Below are positions 10,626-22,404 of a stretch of DNA of 64,000 bases, piece after piece. Under the pieces are notes generated by a model. The model ran no database searches and was not told the origin of the DNA. It was given only the letters and a program-made list of their open reading frames with translations. The position numbers and the translations under genes are program-made. The DNA is from Phoenix dactylifera (Eukaryota > Streptophyta > Magnoliopsida > Arecales > Arecaceae), in NCBI RefSeq assembly GCF_009389715.1, contig NC_052404.1, positions 2,410,738-2,474,737 on the forward strand, read 5' to 3'. Numbering within the stretch: the stretch's first letter is position 1; each line of letters begins with the position of its first letter.

Positions 10626-13600
10626 ATGGAGTCTTCCGGTGACAACGCTCGCCTGGGCTTCGGGAAGATGGGCTACGGGTTTTCTTCTCTTATCTTCTCT
10701 TCTTTAATGTCTTTATTATTATTCTTCTTGTTTTATTTGGTTTTTGCTGTTTTTCTTCTTCGCTAATGCTTTTGATTTCAAATTTTTGGATCAGATGCAA
10801 CCACTACAGGAGGAGGTGCAAGATTCGCGCCCCATGCTGCAACGAGATCTTCCCCTGCCGCCTCTGCCACAACGAGTCCACGGTAACCCAAATCGCTGTT
10901 CCTTCTCTTCTTTCCAAAGTTATTCGTTGATATTTAGATCCTTTCTTGCTTTATTTGTGCAATCAGAAAGATCGCCACGAGATCTGCCGCCACGATGTTC
11001 AGAGGGTGAGTTTTGTTCTACTTTTTGCGACTCTGTTTCGTTTATTTCTTATATATATCTCTCTGAAATGATGCCATTTGGATTTTAAACTTAGTTTTTT
11101 TTAAAAAAAAATTGCAGGTAATTTGTGTGATCTGTGACACTGAGCAGGCAGTAAGTGTCAATAGTTAGCTCGAATTTGGAGTGTTACTGTTTTTGTCCCC
11201 TCTTTTTTTTTTGGTGTTTTGAGTTTAATAAGATTCGGGCGGGCATTCTTCTTTTTTAGGTTGCACAAGTGTGCTCGAACTGCGGGGTAAATATGGGGCA
11301 GTATTTCTGTGGAGTGTGCAAATTCTATGATGATGATGTGAGTCTACTGGATGATATTGTCGTTCGTGGCAGAAGCTTTTGATTGGCAGAGATGTGATAA
11401 TGATTTTTTTTTATTAATTTGTTGGTTGCAGATTGAGAAAAGACAGTATCATTGCAATGAATGTGGTATCTGTAGGTTAGTGTTTTTTTTTTCTTCCTTT
11501 CCTATTTTTAATTTTTAATTGTACCAATTAATGTGATTCATGAAGCTAGTAGAGTGATCCAAATCATGACATATGTAAACAGAATTGGAGGCAAAGAGAA
11601 CTTTTTCCACTGTCAGAAGTGTGGTATGTGCAGTTCATTCAAATCACATATTTAAATTAACTTTGATTTCTCTTATGGAGTTTTATGGGAAGGAGAGTAT
11701 TGTTGATTGGTTTCACATTTTGGTCCGACTTGTGATGGCATAAGCCTTATGATTTTCTAGTTTCAACTGTATTCTGAGTCAGTCCAAGCTTACACTGGGC
11801 ATGGTTGCTCATGGTAAGAACAACTGACTTGTAAAGGAAAATATTTTGTTCTACTAACTTGATTTGATATTCTTCTGAAGGAAATTTTTTTGTCACCTGA
11901 GTTTGATATGAACTTTTGATGGAAATTGTGGGATTGTCTGCCAGTAGGAATTGGAAGTGAGTAAATAGTTAATATACTCGATCATACTTCAGGATTTGCC
12001 AAGCACTGCTTCAGTTGTAAATACTATTGTAGCATGTACTGTATTATATACAGTTATACACTAATAATGTTATGGAGATTATTGTAGCCATAGTAGCAAG
12101 GTTTGTCGTACCGTACGAACCGGATGGATAGTGCGGAACATACTGTACCGAACCAAGCAGTACGGAATGTATCGTTCCATACCGGTTTAGTACTGATACA
12201 CGATACGGGGTCATACCAACGCTCGATATTGCCAAACTAGCCCCATACTGTATCATACCGACACAGTGATAATGTGGCACCGGTACAATACCCAGTACCG
12301 AGATGACGTACCTTGAGCCGTACTGTAGTAAACACTGTACCAGTGGATGCTTATCAATGACATAAAGAAGAAAAGTTGAGAGGTGCCCTCTCTATGTGCA
12401 TAGATCTGCCAACAAAATAGCTCCACCACTCCTTTCATTTTTGATACACTCCAACATCCTTGCTCTTCTTGAGTTCTTAAAGGGATTATAGTCCTCTAAT
12501 AAGGTCTTCTGCTCTTCTTGGCCTGCTCTATTCCTACCTCTAGGGTGCTTGATTGTTGGTCCATACAGGTTTGGACTCCTTGTGTTCCTTTTTAGTCCAT
12601 TCAACCCTTTAGTAGGTGCCATGATTTGTTACGATGGCCACTCGCTCCAATCACAAATACAGGCATTACTTTTTAGTCCATGGCCACTCATCAGATCACA
12701 AATACTCAAATGCTCTTATTCTTGTGGGGACAGACCTTAACATCATTCAATTTGCTAACCAGCCTTGAATTTGCTAAGCTTCCATGTAAGTCGTCCTTTT
12801 CCAGTCCATGTACTTATTTATGCAGCAAGGGAGACCAGTTAATGGAACCATAATGGTTCATATTGCCACCGAAATCTTCTTACTAAAAGCTGCTCAGGAA
12901 AGACTGCAAATATGAAGTTTACCACACCATAAGTCTTTGAAAACAAAACTTTATTTTGTCAACCAACCAAAGATCTTATTCCACTCTCACAATTTTATGC
13001 ACAAAATAAATAATCAGTAAGAGGATGTGGCCAGAAATTTTGCCAGAATTATGTTTCTTTTGTTCATCATATTCATCAAGTGATCTCATTATACTATTGA
13101 AAAGTTTCTTCAATTTTTTATTCTAGTTATGATAAACTGAGTTTTTGCCACCAGAACCCCTCGAAAGGTAGCTTGATGAAGAAAATCAGATGTATAATTT
13201 TACCTTTCTATTGGCCTGCAAATCATGATAAGCTAGCTAAATGTTTGGCCGAGTCAATCAATGCTAGGACATCAAAAAACAAGTTTGGCGAGTTCAGCTC
13301 AAAGGTTGGCCAGTATTTCTTATGCAAAAGAATGAAGAAATAATAGGAATTTTCAGAATGACAGTATATGCATTTAACTCTGTCACCTAGCTCAATGTTC
13401 GATTCACGCTGGCTATAAGCATATGCCTATCTATAAAAGCCACATCTTTACAGTTTTTGCTTTGTTATATATTGACTCCTTTCAAGTGATACAACCTGTC
13501 AGCTGACTATCCTGGTATAATACAGGATCCTGCTACTCTATTGATTTGCGTGATAAGCATGTATGTGTGGAAAACTCAATGAGGCACAATTGCTCCATCT

Positions 13601-14987
13601 GTTATGAGGTCTATATCTTTAAAATGCTTCCCCTGTCTTATGAATTTTTTGATCTCCTGATGCTAACTGTTATCCTGCAGTATCTTTTTGATTCCTTGAA
13701 AGTAACAACGGTTCTGAAGTGTGGACATACAATGCATTCACAATGTTTTCATGAGATGCTAAAGCATGATAAGTAATCCTTGATGCCATTTGACGTCTAA
13801 TTTCACTTTGGCATTTTGTTTCTGAATTTAGCATTTCTATATGCAATTATCATCCTTATTCTTTTCACTTAATCATGGCATGCAGATACTCATGTCCAAT
13901 ATGCTCCAAGACAGTGGCTGACATGTCAAGAGCTTGGAGGAAATTAGATGAGGAGGTAAGAATAAACTAAACTATTGTGCATATCTATATGGCATCCATT
14001 TTGCTCCTGTTATATATCACTTGAAGTTGCTGTCATAGACCATTTTTTAAATATTTAATAAAACACATTTTGATATTTTAGATTTTTAAGGAGATCTTAG
14101 ATCTTTCCATTCCAAAAACCAAAAGGATATCTTAGATTAAGAAAATCTACAAATTTATGATTTAGACCCAGATTTGCTCTGTTTCAATTTGAACTTTAAT
14201 GCCTAGATAGTTTGGTGCTCAATACTGCCCACTTATCCTTCTCTTTTTATTGCTTGTTGCTTTCTAAATGTTTATTTTTCTATCTACCATTTACATATCA
14301 CTCTTCAATTTATTTTGATATACATAACATTTTATAGATATCTTATTCTCTCTAGTAGTTTCTTCCTTGGATAGTCAATGTAAGCTAAACTGGTTTGCTG
14401 GCTTTATTTCAACAAACTTAAATGAAATCATATCTCCTAGTTTAATTCTAATATACTCAATTAATTTCTCCATTTTCATCCTTCATGGTTTAAAATAGAG
14501 TTGATTTCAGGTTTTGGCAGTAATTGCCAGCAAACCATAGTTTTTTGACTTTTCTTAGAACCCCACTTGTAAGTTGCAAAGATTATAGCTTGACAATATG
14601 CATATCAATAGGATTTGTCTCATTAACTATTTCGCATCATGTGATATAAACAATAGCAGTATATGGAGATATAATTATGGAAAATAGCAGTATATTATCT
14701 ACTAAATTTTGGTTATGGACATATGGTTAGACGATACATGATTATGAAGATTTTCTCCCCAGATAAAGTGCATCAACTTGCCTGAAAATTGGCAATACTT
14801 GTTAGAATGCAAGTATTTCTGACTAAATTTTCAGAAGATGTAAGAGCTGTGATAGGGAGTTTGCAATAAACACATGAATAAATTTAAACTGCATCTATGT
14901 TTTTTCGGTAAAGCATCAATTTACAATCTTGTATATATCAAAGAAGTCTAGCTTTTCTCTTGATCTAGTTACCTACCATCTCCCTCC

Positions 14988-15023
<36 letters not shown>

Positions 15024-16168
15024 ACCCACACACACACACACACACACATGCATGCATGCACTCATGCAAGCACACATACAAGCGCACATGCATTGTTAGT
15101 TAATTTCAACCAAATCAGCGTGCAACTAATTGTCTACTTTTGCAGACTGAAGCAACCGTCATGCCTGAGAATTATCGGTTCAAGAAGGTCCTTGCTTTCA
15201 TTTTTCCTTTATCTGTTATTTTTTTCCTAGGTGTCTACAGGGTTTTCTTAATTGATAGACATGGCCTTCTTATAATCTTAAACATGGATTCAGAACAATT
15301 ATAATGCTTTTGGCAAGTAGGTTTAACACAATGGTCCCAATCAATCACACATTTTTTAGAAAAATAATATGTCGTTGAGTTTTTTGTAAACCCTTCAATT
15401 CTTCAAAAAAAAGTTAATATGCCTTGTACAATGATTCAATCTATTTTGTCAACATCGATCTTAGTTACCTCCACATTGTTCTTTCTTGAGGTTCTGATTA
15501 TCTTGCCAAGTTCAATGATGAAATAACTCTGGAAGAACTGGTAAGTTCTGATTCAACTCTGTGCATGGCATTGATCCCTTGCCCATCAATTAGGACGAGT
15601 TTCACAAAAAATAGTAAGATTAGGATATTTCTGGCCATCAAAACTTACAAGAAACAGGTCTACTAATTTAGCAGTTTGTCTTAGTGGCATGTTTGCCTGA
15701 TGAGTGTAGCGGAAATAGGTCAGTGCAAGTATGAATCTGACATGACAATCCTATTGATCTTTACTCAGGACCCAGTTGAAACTGATTCAACTACTTAATT
15801 AGATAGAAGCAAATTAAAGTAGATGGCTGCCGATAAGGTCCTAGCCAGGCACTTGGGCTAGAAACCATCATCTCTGAGCTCTGCAGGTCTCATGGTCCGT
15901 AGATTTGGCAAAATTTATCTATATCCAGACCCTCCAGATGGAGCTTAATTCTGAAATTTGGTCATGAAGTCTTGCTTCCCTTTGGTTATTATATTTTCAT
16001 GATTTCCACAGCAAGAAGCCTAAACATTTGTTGGTTTTATAGGTGTGGATCCTCTGCAATGACTGCAACGATACGACGGAAGTCTTCTTTCACGTTATTG
16101 GCCAGAAGTGCAGTCACTGCGATTCATACAACACTCGTGTAGTTGCTCCCCCAGTGCTTCCTCGGTGA
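10626..16168 (+). CDS. MIEL1: CHY-zinc-finger / RING E3 ubiquitin ligase, MIEL1/CHYR1 family
   Basis: Twelve exons join in frame: 10626-10678, 10795-10882, 10967-11005, 11118-11150, 11260-11337, 11432-11475, 11583-11623, 13526-13608, 13681-13772, 13886-13955, 15146-15187, 16043-16168. They total 789 nt, 262 aa; Arabidopsis MIEL1 is 267 aa. The CHY zinc finger begins at residue 19 ([19 protein letters not shown]). A CTCHY finger follows at about 95-140. The RING-H2 finger uses C148, C151, C167, H169, H172, C175, C187 and C190, all present. A C-terminal zinc ribbon has C226/C229 and C244/C247. Family members attach ubiquitin to regulators such as MYB30 (MIEL1) or act in ABA and drought signalling (CHYR1/RZFP34). 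Which paralogue this is cannot be settled here. Every junction is GT-AG. Intron 7 (1.9 kb) holds a transposon remnant. Confidence 0.95.
12097..12315. mobile_element. GTACCG-rich hAT-like remnant in intron 7 of the MIEL1-like gene
   Basis: Left end CAAGGTTTGTCGTACCG and the complement of the right end, CAAGGTACGTCATCTCGG, match at about 10 of 13 outer bases. The inside is full of GTACCG/CGGTAC words. The ends match those of the better-preserved element at 35193-36118. No 8-bp duplication survives. Confidence 0.55.
14990..15060. repeat. (CT)n-(CA)n compound microsatellite
   Basis: A CT run passes into CA units and then ATGC units, inside intron 10 of the MIEL1-like gene. Confidence 0.9.
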
Positions 16169-17546
16169 TTGGATTTGGTTTCTTAAAACATCTGTATTCA
16201 TGGGCAGCTGGAACACCTTTGCATGTACTCCTTCAACAGACCTTGTGCTGTTGTCAAGAAAAAGCTGGTTCTTAATATGTTATTAGACTTGCTGTAGTTG
16301 TGTTATTTCTTCAGATATTTTGTTGTGCTGATTTTTATATGTCTTAGTGTGACCCAAATGGATCGACCAGTGAATCCAATAATTTCCTGTATATTGAAAT
16401 CTTCCTGGTTCATTCTAAGAGAATTCATGTTCCATAATAGTCTTTTTTTTTTTTTTTTGGTCGCAAGATTGCCAGTGTTCTTTGAGAAGAGTGAAGCTAA
16501 GGTTGCAAGCCGGGCCGCCGTGTTCTACTTGAGGTTGAAGCTAGTTTTGGGTGGGTTCGGCTAGGCTGATATGGACCAGTTGTGGCCCTAATGTTTTCAT
16601 GAACTATGTTTGGAGAGCTTTTGAACATTATTTGGCCCAGGTTAGGTCAAAGTCATATTGCTCTAGTCCTCAGCCCAACCCCAAGAGCCCCATTTGGATA
16701 CCAAGTCATCTTGGGGAAGGCCACTTGTACAAGCCCATCCAAAGTTTAGGTTGGGTATGCATTGGGCGAGAGTTCAGGGTTCTAACCACCTTTACATCCA
16801 AAGTTCAACACATTTGCATCCAAAGTTCAAAGTGTTTTAGCTTCTAACCAAGGTCAGAAGTTCAATTCCTTCCTAAAATATTTATTGATTAATATTTTTA
16901 ATAAAGACAATAAAAACATGTTTATTAGTAGCACAGTCTAGCTCAGGCTGCAAATAGGCCGGTTAAGTTGGAGCATTCTCAATCTTGACAAGATTTGATT
17001 TCATATTCGGATCATAATTTTAGACTCAAACCCGAACCATTAGCTAACTGAGTCGGGGTCAAGTATAACACGATCCTAACCTAAGATACTCAAATTCAGG
17101 TTGGAACTGAATAGGATTGGGTTTATAATTTGATTCAAGCATATAGTTATTCTTTTTACATATAAAATATAGCAATTGATAATTAAATATTAAATTACTA
17201 ATATATTTAATCAAAACTAAAAAGCTTAAATTTTATTTTTTATTCGAAACTTATAATTATTTGAAATAAGAAACGAGCACAACAAGCAATATAAATATTT
17301 CAATATAATTAAGTGAAAAATAGATGAGAGGAGATGTGGTTGCTAAGATGAAAAAAAGATGAATTAGTTTCAATGGGAGTTCATTTAGGAAAGGTATTTG
17401 CAATAAAAAGAAGGAGATTTAGATGATTTAAGTTTTTGGATTGGGCAGAGGGTAGGATTGGATTCGGCTTAGGTTGGGGCTCTATTTTTATTGACCCAAA
17501 TTAGATTGGAATGATATGTGGGCTGTCGGGTCTGGTCAGATTTGAG
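16169..17546. other. 3' flank of the MIEL1-like gene and spacer
   Basis: The first few hundred bases should hold the 3' UTR; no strong AATAAA is present, only variants such as AATATG at about 16275. At 16937 aggctgcaaataggccgg resembles a hAT end and may pair with the copy ending at about 18661. A 17-base T-run lies at about 16443-16459. Confidence 0.4.
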
Positions 17547-18511
17547 TAGGGGTGCAAATGGGTCGGGTCGGGTCGGGTCCTAGGTGACCCCGATCCGACC
17601 CGGTTTTTTGTTCGGGTCCCAATTTTGGACCCGGACCCGACCCGGTTGAAGATCGGGTTGGGTCGGGTCGGGTCCGAGTCGGGTTCGGGTCGGGTCCGGG
17701 TCTGATTCGGGTCGGGTCCGGGTCCGATCGGGTCCAATTTTTTGTGCTTTTGGAAAAAAATTTGGACAAATCTAATTTGGTCATACCATAATTATGAGGT
17801 GCTGGGTGACCCATGGCTTGAAAGACTTTGCAATTGAGCTCCAGTCAGAACAGATGACCCATGACTCACTAACTAAGTCGGTCTACAAGCCAAATTTCAT
17901 ATCACACTATTTTTTATCTATATGACTGATTGGACGGAACTCGGTGTCTCCCAGCTCCCCTCTCACGAGGACAAAAAAAAATCCCAGACCTTCTTCCAAA
18001 ATCCAATTCCATTACAGAAAACTGGCACATGACCCATATTCAGTTGCAGTGTTCCCTCACTTTCTCCCTTCAAAAGTTAAAAGAAACGAAAACCAAAAAA
18101 CAGAAGGAAAAAAAAAAAAAAAAGGCAGCTACACACCAGAGGTCTCAACAGTGTAATAGATCGAGAGAGAATCCTGACGGGCCGACGTTCCTTTGGATTC
18201 TGTGAACCTATGCTTGTTGCTAACTTGCTATCCTCCCACACTGACCAACAGTACCACAACCCACGCCAAAAAAAAAAAAAAAGAAAAAGAAAAAGAAAAG
18301 ACTTTCTTTTGCTTTTCCTCTCTCTCTCTCTTTGGGTCCATTCGGGTCGGGTCGGGTCCGTTTGGTAAACCCAGACCCGACCCAGAAAATGATTCGGGTC
18401 CAATTTTAGGACCCGACCCGGACCCGCGGGTCCTAAAATTCGGGTCGGGTCGGGTCTACGCGGGTCGGGTCGGGTCGGGTCACGGGTCGACCCGACCCAT
18501 TTGCAGCCTTA
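17547..18511. mobile_element. non-autonomous hAT element with GGGTC repeats, TSD GATTTGAG
   Basis: A 965-bp insertion flanked by identical 8-bp copies of GATTTGAG (17539-17546 and 18512-18519), the target-duplication length of hAT transposons. The left end TAGGGGTGCAAATGGGTCGG and the complement of the right end TAAGGCTGCAAATGGGTCGG match at 22 of the first 24 bases. Both subterminal zones are arrays of GGGTCGGGTC, one the complement of the other, so the ends could fold into long hairpins. The centre is not coding. The perfect duplication suggests a recent insertion. Confidence 0.88.
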
Positions 18512-18539
18512 GATTTGAGATACAAGACCTAAAATCTAC

Positions 18540-18661
18540 CCCGATTTTAGATCGGGTCCAGTTTCTGATCCAATCCAACCCATAAGTCTCCAGGTTGGGT
18601 CTAATAGGGTTGGGACCGGGTCGGGTCGGGTCCGGGCTCGTCCTGACCCATTTGCAGCCCT
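18540..18661. mobile_element. right end of a second, related hAT element
   Basis: Ends in gacccatttgcagcccta after a GGGTCGGGTC stretch, nearly the same terminus as the element ending at 18511. Its left partner is not certain. The similar word at 16937 would make an older 1.7-kb element into which the 965-bp element jumped, but no target duplication supports that pairing. Confidence 0.5.
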
Positions 18662-18699
18662 AATATTTCGAAAGTGGAAGCTTAAGTGTTTTCCCAGTC

Positions 18700-18870
18700 C
18701 TCAATTACCTGGCGGCCGCCGCTCTGCTCCCCATGGCTCAGACGGTGCTCCGGCGAGGTTTGGCGCTGCCGCTCGCTGACATGGATCCGGAGCCCAAGGA
18801 GGAGGCGAACGAGAAGTGATCCTCCGTGCTTCTCTCTTTAGCGGCAAAAATTGGAGGCCTTAGGGCAAGG
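18700..18870 (+). promoter_or_regulatory. GC-rich putative first exon with a 28-codon ORF
   Basis: A GC-rich island in AT-rich DNA contains an ORF at 18733-18819 starting MAQTVLRRGLALPLADMDPE and ending at TGA. A donor-like site GGGCAAG|GTGGAA lies at about 18863. This could be the non-coding first exon of the gene whose coding part starts at 24301, with the ORF acting as a uORF, or a separate small gene. I do not recognise the peptide. Confidence 0.35.
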
Positions 18871-19919
18871 TGGAATCGACGGGAAGCTTTCTCCCCGTAC
18901 TCGCTTTTTACCATGCTTCCGGTTGCTTCTTGTAAACATTTGCTAATATTCGAAGGTGTATATATGATTTTTTTTCCACAAGAAATCGTTTTTTTTTATT
19001 TCTTGCGTTGGAAATTTATTAGTGATGCGTCCGAGTTCATCTTGCTTGATTCTATGTTGATTTATTAATCTCTAGAAAAAATTAACAATTTCTTGCACAA
19101 CAGAACAATCCACACTACTAGATCTTTGCCGACGCTTGCTTGAAATGTTCTGATGCTAGCCTTCTCATATATTATTTTTCGTTAAATAGTTTGTGAGTAT
19201 GGAGAGAGTTTCATCTAGAGACACGATTGTAGATATCTATCTATGCGTCCATTGTACTTTCAGAGCTGTATTGGCGAGGTCGAAAAGGTCGCTTGTAATA
19301 ATCAAGTTGGTCATTAAGAAAAGGTCCATTGTTCTTCATATCAACTCTGTTTTGTTAGGTGGCATAAACATCATTTCTATGATGTCCCATTAATTCAAGA
19401 AACGCAGAGCGACGAATACATTATCGTGATGTTATGTTTGAAGCTATTGCTAGGTTCTGATCTTGTTCCCACCTTAGTAAAAAAACCCATGATGGGCTTT
19501 AAGCAGAATAGAGGGAACTATGATTCATCTTCTCTGCCTTATACTCCTTGCCGTGCTGATCTATGCATTTGGGAACCTTCTTGAGATGATCAGATAACTA
19601 GTAGAACAATCTTGATTTTATTTAACTCCATATATTTTTCAATCAGGATGCTCTATGGAATTTGGTATCTGCCTAATGTCCTTGTAAGATGAAAATACAA
19701 TGTTTGAAGGTTTCCTAGACTTATTACATGTAAGCAATCTTGTTAAAGAAGTGGAGACTATGCGAAAGCGATGTTCGTTTTAGTAAACTTTCTTGCAGTC
19801 CCTCACATAAAATACATTTAAAGACATGAAAACATAACAACTGCATGCATTTTGCTGTTGTCTACCCCTATAGAACAAATTGAGTTGGATAATTTTATTT
19901 TATTTTTTTAATCTGAATC

Positions 19920-20098
19920 CTCAAATGTATGGCATGCTATACTGATCTGTATCAATGCATATCGCACATATAATATCGTACCAATGCATGATATGGGGGT
20001 GTAGCAAGTTAGGTATGCCGAACCAACTCTCGTACTGGGCATATTGACCCCACACCAAGATGGTACTGGTATGAGATCCTATACCAAGATCGCGAACC
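19920..20098. mobile_element. GTACC-rich insertion present only in duplication copy A
   Basis: Absent from the matching place in copy B (about 21533), so it entered after the duplication. The right end reads gcgaaccttg; its complement CAAGGTTCGC agrees with the CAAGGT termini of the hAT-like family elsewhere in the window. The left end is degraded. Confidence 0.5.
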
Positions 20099-20340
20099 TT
20101 GCTTATATATTTTTTATCTAAAATACGAGATAACGATTATTGTAGTGAGTTCCTAGGATTTCATTTGAGATTTGTCTATGTTTTGTTGGGGGGTTTTAAT
20201 ACAGAGTTGATTTTCCATTTTGTTCTTCATATCAATGTCAATTTATTTCAAGCATTTACCTATGTTATCTCATCATTGACTTTGATATGGGTAAGAAATT
20301 TACTCTCTGTTCGTATTATAGGTGAAGGCTCTCCTCACCG

Positions 20341-20343
20341 CCC

Positions 20344-20374
<31 letters not shown>
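20341..20374. repeat. C24-A10 homopolymer tract
   Basis: Twenty-four C followed by ten A. The equivalent position in copy B (about 21761) has only seven C. Length in this tract may be unreliable. Confidence 0.9.
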
Positions 20375-20535
20375 GTGTTTGGAATTTAATCCTATCTCTT
20401 TTACAGTGCGGTATGCCTTCAGTTTTATGTTTGTGCTGGTGGATCTATATGTGTTTATTTTGGATAACAATAACATTTGCTTGTTTGATCAAATTGTGCT
20501 TTTCATGGTTGTTGCCTTTGATGATAGACACAGGC

Positions 20536-20622
20536 ATGAGCCCCAACAACATTTGCGCACCAGGTTTTACTATTGCCTGGGTTGTGGTTGGCAAGGATGA
20601 ATGTGCCATAATGCTAATCTGA
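20536..20622 (+). CDS. 28-codon ORF conserved in both duplicates, copy A
   Basis: Starts MSPNNICAPGFTIAWVVVGK and ends ECAIMLI before TGA. It follows a possible acceptor, acag|gc. The second copy encodes exactly the same peptide, and the three base differences between copies (GCA/GCT, CCA/CCG, GTG/GTT) are all silent. The peptide has a hydrophobic middle and two Cys. No family is recognised. It may be an exon or uORF of the gene running from 18.7 to 24.9 kb rather than a free-standing gene. Confidence 0.35.
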   Translation: MSPNNICAPGFTIAWVVVGKDECAIMLI

Positions 20623-21238
20623 GGCCTCACTTTCTAATCAGTATATTTGAGATCACTTTGCTTTATTCTTTATATTGCTGTTCTTTTCTGAACTTTCTTT
20701 TAAAAAAAAATGAAAAAAGGGAGAAGAGTTTGCAGGTCCTTGGGTGACCTTTTTGATTCAATCGTGATATCCTTTATTCCCTTGCTAACATTTTCTTTCC
20801 TAAACCCCTAAGCAATGATGCATTGCTCAGTAATATTATGGAGAACTATTTGAAATGTTTGAATTTCTACTGATATTTCTTGATATGGTTGTCTTTTTAA
20901 ATTTTTGCTTTGGGGATCATTTTCATCTTTGATCATTTATGTCACCTAAAGTAAATTTTTGTTTCCTTCTCAGCAAAGAGTCATTTCCTTCATTTCAGAA
21001 GCCATATTTGTTGAACTATTTACATATGTCATTTCAACAATCACCAGAAGTGCTACCAAGGATACCTTTCAAATGTTGTGATACTATACCATTTTTTTTA
21101 TATCTTTTCTAACACTTTTTTCTTCCATGTTTTGTCTGAATTTATGATTTCTACTATTTATTTTAGGCGAGCTTATTACTTTTTACCGATATAGTCGCAT
21201 TCCTCATGATGCTCATGGTTGATTAGATGACAACATAA

Positions 21239-22404
21239 TCTGCTTAATGCCCTTTTGAGATGAAAATACAATTTTTGAAGGTTTCCTAGACCAATTTCCT
21301 AGGCCAAGTACATGTAAGCAGTTTTGCTAAAGAAGTGGAGACTGCGTGAAAGAGATAATACAGTTCATATTAGAAAACATTGTTGCAGTCCCTCACATAA
21401 AATAAAATAGCCATATCTTTTAAAGACATGAAAATATAACAACTGCATGCATATAGCTGCTATCTACCCCTTCAGAACAAATTGAGTTAGACAAATTTTA
21501 TTTTATTTATTGTTTTTCAAATCTGAATAATGATATGTGTTTTATCTCGAAATCCGATATAATGATTATTGTAGTGAGTTCGTAGATTTTCACTTGAGAT
21601 GTGTCTATCCTTATTTTAAGATTATTAATACCAAGCTGGTTTTCCATTTTGTTCTTCACATGGTTGATTTATTTCAAGCATTTAGATGAGTTATCTCATC
21701 AGTGACTTTTATATGGGTAAGAAATTAGCTCTTCATTTGTATTATAGGTGAAGGCTTTTTCCCCCCCGAAGTGTTTGGAATTTAATCCTATCTCTTTTAC
21801 AATGCAGTATGCCTTCAGTTTTATGTTTGTGCTAGTGGGTTTATGTGTTTATTTTGAATAAAAATAACATTAGCTTGTTTGATCAAATTGTGCTTTTCAT
21901 GGATTTTGCCTTTGATGATAGACATAGGCATGAGCCCCAACAACATTTGCGCTCCGGGTTTTACTATTGCCTGGGTTGTTGTTGGCAAGGATGAATGTGC
22001 CATAATGCTAATCTGAGGCCTCAATTTCTAATCTGTATAATTGAGATGACTTGGCTTTATTCTTTATATTGCTTGTTATTTTTTGAAGAAAGGGAGAAAA
22101 GTTTGCAGGTCCTTGGTTACATTTTTGATTCCATTATGATATCCTTTATCCATTTGCTAACATTTTTTATCCTAAACACCTGAGCCATGAAGCAATGTTC
22201 AGTAATATTTTGGAGAACTATTTGAAATGTTTGAATCTATACTGCTATTGCTTGATGTGGTTGTCTTTTTAAATTTTTTGCTTTGGGAATCACTTTCATC
22301 TTTGATCATTGATGTCACCTAAGTATATTTTTGTTTCCTTTTTCTGCAAAGAGTCATTTCGTTTATTTCAAGAGTCATATTTGTTGAACTATTTACATAT
22401 GTCA
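21239..22404. repeat. tandem duplication, copy B
   Basis: Second copy of the module at 19667-21031. The non-coding parts differ by many substitutions and small indels, so the duplication is not recent. Confidence 0.85.
21930..22016 (+). CDS. 28-codon ORF conserved in both duplicates, copy B
   Basis: Encodes the same 28 residues as 20536-20622. The base before the shared GC is atag here instead of acag, so a splice acceptor AG is kept in both copies. Function unknown. Confidence 0.35.
   Translation: MSPNNICAPGFTIAWVVVGKDECAIMLI

Larger units (their letters stand above)
19667..21031. repeat. tandem duplication, copy A
   Basis: Matches 21239-22404 along its length, allowing for indels. Shared landmarks include a gaagtggagact block, agtccctcacataaaata, a run of C after gtgaaggct, the 28-codon ORF, and the end word gaactatttacatatgtca. 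Copy A has two things copy B lacks: an insertion of about 175 bp at 19920-20098 and an expanded C-run. Confidence 0.85.

Noticed and set aside
17547..18511. GGGTC arrays as CRISPR or telomere-like sequence
   Set aside because: Units are 5-10 bp without spacers and are bounded by hAT ends and an 8-bp duplication.
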